Both the position numbers and the translations under genes were made by a program. This document shows, one piece after another, positions 17,258 to 26,342 of a DNA stretch of 64,000 nucleotides. The notes beneath the pieces were generated by a model that was given only the letters and a program-made list of their open reading frames with translations, made no database searches and was not told the DNA's origin. The DNA is from Rhizomonospora bruguierae (GTDB lineage: Bacteria; Actinomycetota; Actinomycetes; Mycobacteriales; Micromonosporaceae). Location of the stretch: positions 1 to 64,000 of the forward strand of contig NZ_BBQH01000026.1 of assembly GCF_018397995.1 (NCBI RefSeq). The letters are read 5' to 3'. Numbering within the stretch: position 1 is the stretch's first letter; every line of letters starts with the position of its first letter.

Positions 17258-18274
17258 GTGCGCATCGGTCTGATTTCCACGCCGTGGACCGTGCTCCCGC
17301 CGCCCGCGTACGGCGGCATCGAGAGCGTGGTCGACGGGCTCGCGCGCGGGTTCGCGGCGGCCGGGCACGAGGTGCTGCTGGCCGCGTCCGGGGACAGCAC
17401 CATGCCGGTACCGCTGGTGCCGGGCATGCCGCCGGCCGATCCCGGCGGAACGTGGCTGACGGAGGCCGAGCTGGGCCACGTGGTGCGCGCGTACCGGGCG
17501 ATGGCCGGGATGGACGTCATCCACGATCACACCCTGGCCGGCCCGCTGTACCTGCACCGGCCGGCGGGCGTGCCGGTCGTGACGACCAACCACGGCCCGT
17601 TCCGCCCGGAGCTGTGGGACATCTACCGGGCGATGGATGGCCAGGCGGCGCTGGTCGCGCTCTCCCACCACCAGGCGTCCACGGCCAACGGCCTGCGCAT
17701 CGCGCGGGTCATCCACAACGGCATTGATGTGGACGCGGTACCCGTGGGCGACGGCGCGGGCGGGTACTTCTGCTTCCTCGGCCGGATGAGCCCCCGCAAG
17801 GGTGTGCGGGAGGCCGCGCTGGTCGCCCGCGCGGCCGGCGTGCCGATGCGCATCGCGGCGAAGATACAGGACCGGAACGAGCAGGAGTACTACGAGAACG
17901 CGGTCGCGCCGCTGCTGACCTCCGATGTGGAGTTCGTCGGCGAGCTGGGCGCGCGGGAGAAGTACCGGTTGCTCGGCGGCGCCACCGCACTGGTGAACCC
18001 GATCCAGTGGCCCGAGCCCTTCGGGCTGGTGATGATCGAGGCGCTCGCCACGGGTACCCCGGTGGTGGCCACGCCGGCCGGTGCCGCACCCGAGATCGTC
18101 GACGACGGCGTCACCGGCTTCCTGCGCGCGGACGTGGCGGCGCTCGCCGCCAGCCTGGGTGAAGCGGGCGGCCTGGACCGGGCCCGGTGCCGCCGCGAGG
18201 TCCGCGGCCGCTTCACCGCGGCCCGCATGGTCGCCGACCACCTGGGCCTGTACGCCGACCTGCTGAACCGGTAA
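17258..18274 (+). CDS. GT4-family glycosyltransferase
   Basis: A 338-residue retaining GT-B glycosyltransferase. The N-terminal glycine-rich loop lies in YGGIESVVDGLARG; IHDHT and NHGPF occupy the acceptor side. The donor site has FLGRMSPRKG and the E-x7-E motif within EPFGLVMIEALATGTPVV. The start is GTG 17258, with a strong gaaaggag 4-5 bases upstream. It lies 72 bp downstream of the GH3 gene and is probably co-transcribed with it. The sugar and acceptor are not readable from sequence. Similar short GT4 enzymes take part in cell-surface or lipid glycan synthesis. Confidence 0.87.
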   Translation: MRIGLISTPWTVLPPPAYGGIESVVDGLARGFAAAGHEVLLAASGDSTMPVPLVPGMPPADPGGTWLTEAELGHVVRAYRAMAGMDVIHDHTLAGPLYLHRPAGVPVVTTNHGPFRPELWDIYRAMDGQAALVALSHHQASTANGLRIARVIHNGIDVDAVPVGDGAGGYFCFLGRMSPRKGVREAALVARAAGVPMRIAAKIQDRNEQEYYENAVAPLLTSDVEFVGELGAREKYRLLGGATALVNPIQWPEPFGLVMIEALATGTPVVATPAGAAPEIVDDGVTGFLRADVAALAASLGEAGGLDRARCRREVRGRFTAARMVADHLGLYADLLNR

Positions 18275-18326
18275 CGCGGGCGGGTGCGGATTTCCGGGAA
18301 TGTGCCACCCGTATACCGGAAGGTCT

Positions 18327-18354
18327 TTGAAAGTTTCGGCACCCTGGCTATATT
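18327..18354 (+). promoter_or_regulatory. Sigma70-like promoter of the quinoprotein gene
   Basis: TTGAAA (18327-18332) and TATATT (18349-18354) with a 16-bp spacer. The predicted start lies about 30 bp before the GTG at 18390, leaving room for the gcaggggg ribosome-binding site. Unusually close to the housekeeping consensus for this window. Confidence 0.55.
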
Positions 18355-18389
18355 GACGGTTATCCATTAGCCGACGAGCAGGGGGCGAT

Positions 18390-20384
18390 GTGAGACCTGT
18401 CATGGGCCGAGCGGTGACGGCGGCCGCGGTCGCCGCGGTGTGCGCGGCGGCCACCTTCCTGGTATTCAGGGCGCAACCCGCGGGCGCCGCCGACGAACAG
18501 CCGTGGACGATGGGCGGCCAGAACATCAGCAACACCCGATCCAATCCGAGCGAGTCGATCCTCAGCACGTCGACCGTCGGGGGCCTGACGCTGAACTGGA
18601 GCTACACCACCCGGGGCGACGTGTCCGCGACCCCGGCCGTGGTGGACGGGGCGGTCTACTTCCCCGACTGGGGCGGCTACTTCCACAAGGTGGACGCGAG
18701 CACCGGCGCGGTGATCTGGTCCCGTGCCGTCTCGTCGTACGTGGGCGCCAGCGGCACGGTGGTGGCCCGCACCAGCCCGGTCGTGGTGGGCAACACCGTC
18801 TACATCGGTACCCAGACCGGGGCGCGGGTGCTGGCCATCGACACCGCCACCGGCAACCTGAAGTGGAACACCCAGGCCGACTCGCACCCGGACGCCATCC
18901 TCACCGGCGGCGCCGTCTACTACAACGGCGTGCTGTACGAGGGCGTCTCCTCACTGGAGTTCTCGCACGCCACGGAGCCCGGCTACGACTGCTGCACGTT
19001 CCGCGGCAGCCTGGTGGCCATCGACGCGGCGACCGGGGCGCTGAAGTGGAAGTCGTACACCCTGCCGGACCAGGGCCCGGGCGGCGACATCTACAGCGGG
19101 GCCTCCGTGTGGGGCACCACGCCGAGCATCGACCCGGCCAGCAACTCGATCTTCGTCGGTACCGGGCAGAACTACTCGGTCCCGCAGAGCGTGGAGCAGT
19201 GCCAGGCCAACGGCGGCACGCCGGCGCAGTGCCTGGCGTCGTGGAACCGCAAGGACTCCATCGTCGCGATGGACCTGACCACCGGCGCGATCAAGTGGGC
19301 CACCGGGCCGGCCCGCTTCGACGTGTGGAACTTCGCCTGCCTGCAGGGGCCGTCCCCGCAGAACTGCCCGAACCCCGGCCCCGACCATGACACGGGCGAG
19401 GGCACGCACCTGTTCGATCTGCCCGGCCCGAACGGGACGACCCGCCGCGCGGTCATGGCGGGCCAGAAGAGCGGCGACGTGTGGATGCTCGACGCGGCCA
19501 CCGGCGAGATCATCTGGGGTACCTCGGTCGGCCCCGGCTCGACCCAGGGCGGCATCGAGTGGGGCACCGCCAACGACGGGCAGCGCATCTTCTTCACGGA
19601 GAGCAACGCCGGTAACGAGAGCCACCGGCTGCCGAACGGCCAGACGATCAACTACAGCTCGTTCGGCGCGCTGGACGCGCGGACCGGGCAGGTTCTCTGG
19701 CAGGTGCCCGAGCCGCACGGCGGGCGCTCGATCGGCCCGGTCACGTACGCCAACGGCGTGGTCTACGTGGGCTCGATGAACAACTGGATGTACGCGCTGG
19801 ACGCCAACAACGGCCGGGTGCTGTGGCAGTACCAGGGCGCGGGCTCGTCCAACGCCGGGCCGGCGATCGTCGGCGGCAAGCTGTACTGGGGCAACGGGTA
19901 CGCGCGTGGCGGCACCGCCAGCACGCGGTTCTACTCGTTCCGGGTCCCGGGCTCCCCGACGAACTCGCCGACCGCCACGCCCACCGCCACGCCGACCAGG
20001 ACGCCGACCGCCTCCCCGACCGTCTCGCCGACGGTGTCACCGACGGTCTCCCCGACCGTCCCGCCGACGACGCCGCCGAACGGCGCGTGCGGCGCCACGT
20101 ACGTCATCGTCAACCAGTGGCCGGGCGGGTTCCAGGCCGAGGTGACGGTGCGTGCCGGCAGCCGGGCGATCAACAACTGGACCGTCACGTGGACGTTCGC
20201 CAACGGCCAGACGGTCTCGCAGTTCTGGAGCGCCACCATGACCACCAGTGGCGCCAACGTCACCGCGCAGAACGTCTCCTACAACGGCGCGGTGCCGGCC
20301 AACGGCAGTACCTCGTTCGGCTTCCTCGGTGCCTTCACCGGGAGCAGCAACGCGGTTCCGACCCTCACCTGCGCCGGCTCGTAA
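18390..20384 (+). CDS. Secreted PQQ-type beta-propeller protein with C-terminal CBM2
   Basis: A 664-residue exported protein. The Sec signal peptide ends near AQPAGAADEQ (about residue 34). The propeller domain (about 35-515) has repeated quinoprotein blades such as TGAVIWSR, TGNLKWNT, TGALKWKS and NGRVLWQYQG. A vicinal Cys pair in GYDCCTFRG is as in PQQ dehydrogenases and polyvinyl-alcohol dehydrogenase-like proteins. A Pro-Thr-Ser-Val linker (about 522-560) with tandem TVSP repeats joins a family 2 carbohydrate-binding module bounded by Cys residues, with binding-type Trp residues in NQWPGG, NNWTVTW and QFWSA. No cytochrome c domain is present. It likely acts on, or anchors to, cellulose or chitin. 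Whether PQQ is bound is not established. The start could also be ATG 18402. Confidence 0.85.
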   Translation: MRPVMGRAVTAAAVAAVCAAATFLVFRAQPAGAADEQPWTMGGQNISNTRSNPSESILSTSTVGGLTLNWSYTTRGDVSATPAVVDGAVYFPDWGGYFHKVDASTGAVIWSRAVSSYVGASGTVVARTSPVVVGNTVYIGTQTGARVLAIDTATGNLKWNTQADSHPDAILTGGAVYYNGVLYEGVSSLEFSHATEPGYDCCTFRGSLVAIDAATGALKWKSYTLPDQGPGGDIYSGASVWGTTPSIDPASNSIFVGTGQNYSVPQSVEQCQANGGTPAQCLASWNRKDSIVAMDLTTGAIKWATGPARFDVWNFACLQGPSPQNCPNPGPDHDTGEGTHLFDLPGPNGTTRRAVMAGQKSGDVWMLDAATGEIIWGTSVGPGSTQGGIEWGTANDGQRIFFTESNAGNESHRLPNGQTINYSSFGALDARTGQVLWQVPEPHGGRSIGPVTYANGVVYVGSMNNWMYALDANNGRVLWQYQGAGSSNAGPAIVGGKLYWGNGYARGGTASTRFYSFRVPGSPTNSPTATPTATPTRTPTASPTVSPTVSPTVSPTVPPTTPPNGACGATYVIVNQWPGGFQAEVTVRAGSRAINNWTVTWTFANGQTVSQFWSATMTTSGANVTAQNVSYNGAVPANGSTSFGFLGAFTGSSNAVPTLTCAGS

Positions 20385-20403
20385 CGCCGCACGGATCGAG
20401 GCC

Positions 20404-20429
20404 GGGGGCGGTCGGTGCCGACCGCCCCC
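20404..20429. terminator. Bidirectional intrinsic terminator
   Basis: A perfect 12-bp stem, gggggcggtcgg / ccgaccgccccc, with a 2-nt spacer lies between the convergent quinoprotein and amino-acid ABC genes. There is no U tract, as is usual for actinomycete hairpin terminators. Confidence 0.8.
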
Positions 20430-20453
20430 GTAGCCGGGGACCGCCTCGCCGGA

Positions 20454-21251
<798 letters not shown>

Positions 21252-21259
21252 GGAGCAGA

Positions 21260-22054
21260 TCACCTGGCCTTCGCGTAGCGCAGTTCGAGGCGGCGCACCA
21301 CCTGCGACAGTGGCAGCGTGATGAGCAGGTAGGTCAGGCCGGCGACGAGCAGGGGAGTGGCGTTGACCATGTCGTTGAGGGTGTCCCGGCCCATCTTGGT
21401 GATCTCGATGGTCTGCGCGGTCACCCCGAGCAGGTAGGCCAGCGAGGAGTCCTTGGTCAGCAGGATCAGTTCGTTGGTCAGCGGTGGGATCACGATCCGG
21501 AACGCCTGCGGGATGATGATCGTGCGCATCGCGGTGAGGTACGACATGCCGAGCGTGCGCGCCGCCTCCATCTGCCCCTTCGGTACGGCCTGGATGCCGG
21601 CGCGGATGGTCTCGGCCATGTACGCCGCGGCGGTCAGTCCGAGGCCGATCGCGACCTGGCCGATGACCCCGCCGGGGATCTCCCGGTCCGGGAACGCGAT
21701 CGGGATGCCGTACCCGACCAGGAACAGCACCAGCAGCGCGGGCAGCCCGCGGAACAGTTCGATGTACGCGGTGGCCACCCACCGGTACGGCGCGACCCGG
21801 GACAGCCGCATCAGCGCGAGGACCGTGCCGAGGATCAGGCCGAAGGCGAACGCGGCCACGGTGTAGACGACGGTGTTCCGCAGGGCCACGACGATGACCC
21901 TGGGGAACATCGAGGCGATGATGTCGGTGCGGAAGAACGCCTCCCGTAGCCGCCCCCAGTCCGCGGCGGAGAGCACCGCGGCGACGACGGCGGCGAAGAC
22001 GGCGTACTGGAGCAGGAGGATCAGCCGCTCACGTTGGCGGCGTCGCAACTTCAC
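21260..22054 (-). CDS. Polar amino-acid ABC transporter, permease
   Basis: A 264-residue HisM/GlnP-type permease with five to six membrane helices. The coupling EAA loop reads [26 protein letters not shown], and [12 protein letters not shown] precedes it as in amino-acid permeases. It probably works as a homodimer, since only one permease gene is present. The GTG start at 22054 is preceded by gaaggaggg-like sequence near 22076-22084 (minus strand). It lies 30 bp after the binding-protein gene. Confidence 0.92.
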   Translation of the reverse strand: MKLRRRQRERLILLLQYAVFAAVVAAVLSAADWGRLREAFFRTDIIASMFPRVIVVALRNTVVYTVAAFAFGLILGTVLALMRLSRVAPYRWVATAYIELFRGLPALLVLFLVGYGIPIAFPDREIPGGVIGQVAIGLGLTAAAYMAETIRAGIQAVPKGQMEAARTLGMSYLTAMRTIIIPQAFRIVIPPLTNELILLTKDSSLAYLLGVTAQTIEITKMGRDTLNDMVNATPLLVAGLTYLLITLPLSQVVRRLELRYAKAR

Positions 22055-22084
22055 TCGTCGGCGCTCCTGGCGGGAAGGAGGGGG

Positions 22085-22900
22085 TTAGCGGGCGGGCGCC
22101 TTGCCGATCCACCTCTCGTAGATCTGGTGGTAGGTGCCGTCCTGCCGGGCCCGGCCGAGCACCTCGTTGATCTTCTTGAGCAGTTCCGGGTTGTCGTCCT
22201 TCTTCACCGCGAAGCCGTACTGCTCGCCGGTGTCGAACTCGGCCGTGACCTCGAACCCGCCGGGCTGCTCCTTCAGGTACTCGGTCCACACGGGCAGGTC
22301 GCTGACGCCGGCCTCGACCTGGCCGTTGGCCACGCCCTGCTGGAGTGCGGCGAGATCCTCGAACTCGACGAGGATCAGGCCCTTCTCCTTCTCGAACTGG
22401 CGGACGTAGTCGCGCGCCGTGGTCGCGGACTGCACGCCGACCCGCTTGCCCCGCAGGTCGTCGAGCGACCGGTACGGCTTGCCGGCCTTGACCAGCATCG
22501 CCTGGTTGGCGGCGAAGTACGGGTCGGAGAAGTCCAGGACCTTCTTCCGGTCCTCGGTGATCGTCATGCCGGCCGCGGCCGCGTCACACTTGCCGGTGTT
22601 CAGATCCTGGCCCGACTTGATCCCCTCGAACGGCGTGTCGACGATCGCCTGCTCGACGCCGAGTTCCTTGGCGACCAGGTCCATCACGTCGATGTCGAAC
22701 CCGATCACCTTGCCGCTGGTGTCCTTCGACTGGAAGGGCGCGTAGGGCAGGTGGGTGCAGACGGTGAGCTTGCCCTTCGCGACGAGCTTCACCCCGCTGG
22801 CCTGGGTCTCGCCCTGGTCCTTCTTCGCGCACCCGGTCAGGGCGAGGGCGGCGATGGCGATGACGAGGCCGGCCCTGCGCACGGTGGTAGCTAACCTCAC
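22085..22900 (-). CDS. Amino-acid ABC transporter substrate-binding lipoprotein
   Basis: A 271-residue family 3 solute-binding protein. The lipoprotein signal ends in the lipobox LALTGC. The mature part begins LTVCTHLPYAPFQ and includes the ligand-site elements GFDIDVMDLVAKELG, AAAAGMTIT and the hinge segment DFSDPYFAANQAM. Ligands are probably glutamine, glutamate or related polar amino acids; exact specificity is unclear. The GTG at 22900 is preceded by ggaaggaa. First gene of the importer operon. Confidence 0.92.
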   Translation of the reverse strand: MRLATTVRRAGLVIAIAALALTGCAKKDQGETQASGVKLVAKGKLTVCTHLPYAPFQSKDTSGKVIGFDIDVMDLVAKELGVEQAIVDTPFEGIKSGQDLNTGKCDAAAAGMTITEDRKKVLDFSDPYFAANQAMLVKAGKPYRSLDDLRGKRVGVQSATTARDYVRQFEKEKGLILVEFEDLAALQQGVANGQVEAGVSDLPVWTEYLKEQPGGFEVTAEFDTGEQYGFAVKKDDNPELLKKINEVLGRARQDGTYHQIYERWIGKAPAR

Positions 22901-23245
22901 GGCGGTTCCTTCCGGTTCGGCCGCTGGTGGGGGCCCGCGGCGGCGGCCAGGCTGTGCGGTCGACGGCCGGGCGCTGCCACCCGGTTTCGCGACGGTACAT
23001 CTCGGCGTCGGACCGTACGCCATCGCCCCCTGTGGAACGTCCGCGACGCGCCGACGGCCGGCGCAGCTACCGACGCGCCGGTCGTCATCGGGCTGTTGAC
23101 CTCGGAAAACAGGCTTGCCGTGACCGTCCCTTCCGGATCGCCCGCGACCGTCTCTTCCGGACTTTGCCCGCACGGCCGTCCCTTCCGAACCGTGGGCGTG
23201 GTCGTCCCGGCCGGGCCCGCGTGCCGAGCGGCGCGGCGCCGGGTC
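22901..23245. other. Intergenic region with repeated motif, upstream of the amino-acid importer
   Basis: No gene is seen. It contains the promoter side of the importer operon and three imperfect 16-bp direct repeats at 23122-23189 (separate entry). The right end abuts the stop of the FtsX-type permease gene. Confidence 0.45.
23122..23189. repeat. Three imperfect 16-bp direct repeats
   Basis: gaccgtcccttccgga (23122-23137), gaccgtctcttccgga (23146-23161) and ggccgtcccttccgaa (23174-23189) start 24 and 28 bp apart. They lie about 220 bp upstream of the amino-acid importer and directly downstream of the permease gene. The spacing would suit a protein binding repeated half-sites, but nothing else identifies one. 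Confidence 0.6.
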
Positions 23246-25729
23246 TCACTCCGTGCCGAGGGCCTCGACCACGGGGCGGCGGACGGCGCGGCGGGCCGGC
23301 AGCACCGACGCGGCGAGGGCGGCCACGATGGCCACGGCGAGGATGACCCCGAGCCGATCCCACGGCAGGACCACCGCGAACTCGCCGCCGATCGCGTTCA
23401 GCAGGCCCATTCCGCCCGCGCTCACGGCGGTGCCAAGGCCGATCCCGAGCAGCGCGCCGACCAGCGAGATCAACACCGCCTCGACGGCCAGCATGACCCG
23501 CATCCGGGTCCGGGTCAGGCCGACCGCGCGCAGCAGCGCGTTCTCCCGGGTGCGTTCCAGGACGGACAGCGTGAGCGTGTTGGCCACGCCCACCAGGGCG
23601 ATCACGACCGCCAGGCCGAGCAGCGCGGTCACGAACCCGAGCAGCGTGTCGACCGTGCCGGTCAGCGACTTCTTGTACCCGGCCAGGTCCATGAAGGACA
23701 CCGTCGGGTAGTCCGCGACCACCGCGTCGACGGCGGCCTGCCCGGCCTGCTCCGTGACCCCGGCCGCGAGGTCCAGGTCGGCCCGGTAGCCACGGGCGTC
23801 CGGGAACAGCGCGGCGAAGTCGGCGTCGGGCAGGGCCACGTTGTGCCCCGGGGGCACCGCGCCGGTCCGGTCGTCGGCGCCGCGCTTCATCACCACGACC
23901 GCCGCGACGGTGAACTCCCGGCCCCCGACGGCGAGCCGCGATCCCGCCCGCAGGCCGCGCTCCCGCGCCAGCGGCTCGTCGACAACCGCCGCGCCGGCGC
24001 GCAACCGGGCCACGTCGCCGTCCACCACCCGCTCCACCATCCGGGCCAGCAGCACCGGGTGCGCGGCGGCCACCCGCACCCCGCCGGACACCCGCGTCCG
24101 CTGCTCGTGCACGATGCTCAGCTGCGGCAGCGCCCGCAGCCGGGGCAGGAGCGTCGCCGGCAGGTGGTCGGCCGTCGAGGTGAGCACATAGTCCGCACCC
24201 ACCTCGTTGTCCACGCTGCGCTCGATGCCCGCCTTGGTGCTCTGCGCGCCGACCACGAACGCGGCCACCAGCCCGACGCCGATGACCAGCGCGGTGGCGG
24301 TCGCGGAGACCCGGCGCGGGTTGCGCACCGCGTTGGCCACGGCCAGGCCGCCGGCGGCGCCGAACACCCGCCGGACCGGCCAGCCCAGCAGCCGCACCAG
24401 GGCGGGCACCAGCACCGGGCCGAACAGCACGATGCCCGCGAAGGCGAACACGCCGCCCGCGGCGACCGACAGCGGGCTGCCCGTGGCGCCGGCGGACACC
24501 AGCGCCGCGACGCCCAGGGCCAGGGCGGCGGCGCCGAGGCCGAGCCGCACCCATCCGGCACCCCGCGCGGGCTGGACCGCGGCGTCGGTGAGCGCGGCGA
24601 CCGGGGGCACGCGGGTCCCCCGCCAGACCGGCGCCAGCGCGGCGCCGACCGTGATCGCCACGCCGGCCACCAGCGGCACCGCGAAGCCGGAGCCGGTCAG
24701 CGTCAGCCGGCCCGCGATCGGCGTGCCCATCGCCCGGAGCAGGGCGTGCACGCCGGCCGCGATGCCCACCCCGGCGGCCACCCCGGCCAGCGACGCGACC
24801 AGGCCGGTCAGCGCCGACTCGAGCAGTGCGGAGCGGAACACCTGCCCCCGGGTCGCACCCAGCAGGCGGAGGAGCGCCGTGCGCCGGGTCCGCTGGGCGA
24901 GCACGATCGTGAAGGTGTTGGCGATGACGAAGGCGGCCACCAGTACCGAGATCGCGGCGAAGGCCAGCAGCGCCGACTGGAAGCGGCCCACGTCGCGGAC
25001 CGCCTCCCGCAGGCCGTCGTCCAGCAGTTGCCGGTGGGTGCGCACGACCGCCTCCGCGCCGACCACCGCCCGTACCCCGGCGGCCAGGTCCGTGTCGGAG
25101 ACTCCGGGCCGCGCCGCCAGCAGGATGCGGCTGTACCCGTCGGCGCCGGTCACCGCCAGCGCGTCCGGGCCGGTCAGTCCGATGTAGGCGCCGCCGTAGT
25201 CGCGTACGCCGCCGGCCACGTCCACCACCCCCACCAGGGTGTACCTGCCGGCCGCGCCGCCCTCCCCGCCGATGCGCACCGGCTCGCCGAGGGTGAACCG
25301 CTGCCTCTCGACGGTCCGGGTGTCCAGCACGGCCTCCCCGGTGCGCTCCGGGAACCGGCCCGCGGCGAGATCGTACGACCGGAGACCGGCGTCGGCGGGC
25401 ACGCTGGCCACCACGGAGAAGCCCGGCACCGGGCGGCCGTCCCGACCCACCACACCGCCGCCGCCCAGCACCTCGCCCTCGGCGGCGCGGACCCCTTCGA
25501 CCGCCCGCACCCGGTCGACCACGGCCGGCGGGATCGTCGTGTCGTCCCCGTACCGGACGGCCACGTCGGTGTGTCGGTCGAACCCGCCGACCCGCTCGTA
25601 CGAGGCCGCCCGCATCCCGTCCGTGACCATCAGGGTGCCGGCGATGAACGCCACGCCGAGCACGATCGCGATCGAGGGCAGGGCCAGCCGCAGCGCGTCC
25701 GCGCGCAGCGAGGACAGGGTCATCTTCAC
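23246..25729 (-). CDS. FtsX-family ABC transporter permease (two MacB/FtsX modules)
   Basis: An 827-residue membrane protein. The first transmembrane helix and a large extracytoplasmic domain (about 40-260) are followed by FtsX helices containing RTRRTALLRLLGATRGQVF. A second module starts at VANAVRNPRRVSATATAL and ends with RTRENALLRAVGLTRTRMR and the C-terminal helices. Two-module permeases of this size form lipoprotein- or peptide-related exporters with a LolD/MacB-type ATPase normally encoded just upstream. No ATPase gene is present here. Upstream are only 130 bp and a VOC gene remnant. The GTG start has no clear ribosome-binding site, consistent with lost coupling. A NarL two-component system lies nearby. 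Confidence 0.88.
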   Translation of the reverse strand: MKMTLSSLRADALRLALPSIAIVLGVAFIAGTLMVTDGMRAASYERVGGFDRHTDVAVRYGDDTTIPPAVVDRVRAVEGVRAAEGEVLGGGGVVGRDGRPVPGFSVVASVPADAGLRSYDLAAGRFPERTGEAVLDTRTVERQRFTLGEPVRIGGEGGAAGRYTLVGVVDVAGGVRDYGGAYIGLTGPDALAVTGADGYSRILLAARPGVSDTDLAAGVRAVVGAEAVVRTHRQLLDDGLREAVRDVGRFQSALLAFAAISVLVAAFVIANTFTIVLAQRTRRTALLRLLGATRGQVFRSALLESALTGLVASLAGVAAGVGIAAGVHALLRAMGTPIAGRLTLTGSGFAVPLVAGVAITVGAALAPVWRGTRVPPVAALTDAAVQPARGAGWVRLGLGAAALALGVAALVSAGATGSPLSVAAGGVFAFAGIVLFGPVLVPALVRLLGWPVRRVFGAAGGLAVANAVRNPRRVSATATALVIGVGLVAAFVVGAQSTKAGIERSVDNEVGADYVLTSTADHLPATLLPRLRALPQLSIVHEQRTRVSGGVRVAAAHPVLLARMVERVVDGDVARLRAGAAVVDEPLARERGLRAGSRLAVGGREFTVAAVVVMKRGADDRTGAVPPGHNVALPDADFAALFPDARGYRADLDLAAGVTEQAGQAAVDAVVADYPTVSFMDLAGYKKSLTGTVDTLLGFVTALLGLAVVIALVGVANTLTLSVLERTRENALLRAVGLTRTRMRVMLAVEAVLISLVGALLGIGLGTAVSAGGMGLLNAIGGEFAVVLPWDRLGVILAVAIVAALAASVLPARRAVRRPVVEALGTE

Positions 25730-25858
25730 GACGTCGACGCTATGGGCGGCACGCCCCGGTGGCCTCCGCCCGCGCTCTCGATCCGTGTGCCTCGCCGGTC
25801 GCGACGCGCCGCCCGGCGCCTCCCCCTCAGGTCGCAGGCGCCGTGCGACCGGAGGCGG

Positions 25859-25938
25859 TCAGGGCCTGCTGGCGAGCTGGGTGAGGTTCCCGCGTCCTGG
25901 TCGTCGACGAAGACGCTGGCCAGGTTGATGCGGATCAT
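25859..25938 (-). pseudogene. VOC (glyoxalase-like) gene reduced to its two ends
   Basis: The ATG at 25938 overlaps the ArsR stop (ATGA) and begins MIRINLASVFVDDQD, the standard N-terminus of ArsR-linked VOC proteins. Directly after this comes, in another frame, GNLTQLASRP and a TGA at 25859, matching the C-terminal end of the same family (GNLIQL-type). The roughly 110 codons between are missing. The two ends remain within 80 bp. The intact family consists of small metal-dependent dioxygenase or resistance-type proteins. Confidence 0.75.
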
Positions 25939-26216
25939 GTTTCCTCCCGAGGAATGGGCCACCGGTCGGCGACCGCGCGCAGGGGGGCGAAGTCGGCGTG
26001 GTGGACCTTGTACCGGCCGCGCCGTTCGGCCGTGACCAGCCCGGCGGCAGCGAGGATGTCGAGGTGCTGGGAGACCGCCTGGCGGGAGGAGCCGATGCCG
26101 TGCCGGGCCGTCAGGCGCGCGCAGAGTTCGACGAGGGTCTGCCCGTCCCGCTCGGCCAGCTCGTCGAGGATCGCCCGGCGGGTGGGGTCGGCGATCGCGG
26201 CGAAGATGTCGGTCAC
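25935..26216 (-). CDS. ArsR-family winged-helix regulator
   Basis: A 93-residue repressor. The helix-turn-helix lies in GIGSSRQAVSQHLDILAAAGLV and is followed by the beta-wing AERRGRYKVHH. It opens with DIFAAIADPTRRAILDEL, the usual start of the ArsR subgroup paired with VOC genes. No metal-binding ELCVC box is present, so it probably senses something other than arsenic. A GCAAG-N6-CTTGC dyad 83 bp upstream is a candidate operator. Its coupled target gene downstream has been destroyed by deletion. Confidence 0.88.
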   Translation of the reverse strand: MTDIFAAIADPTRRAILDELAERDGQTLVELCARLTARHGIGSSRQAVSQHLDILAAAGLVTAERRGRYKVHHADFAPLRAVADRWPIPREET

Positions 26217-26298
26217 GCCTGGGTGCGCGCGGATTCCGGCGCGGGCATCGTGGACTCCCTTCCCGGCCGGCGGGTGCCGGCACCACCGGCCACAATAG

Positions 26299-26314
26299 GC
26301 AAGTAGGAGCTTGC
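26299..26314. promoter_or_regulatory. Candidate ArsR operator
   Basis: GCAAGTAGGAGCTTGC is a 5-bp-arm dyad with a 6-bp centre, positioned where the arsR promoter should be (tattgt on the minus strand directly downstream could be the -10). Autorepression would fit the family; assignment is by position only. Confidence 0.5.
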
Positions 26315-26342
26315 GTGTCCAGTCCGTGCGCCGACCCGACCC

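Noticed and set aside
19960-20085. Tandem DNA repeats in the quinoprotein gene
   Set aside because: They encode the Pro-Thr-Ser-Val linker before CBM2 and are explained by linker expansion, not a separate element.
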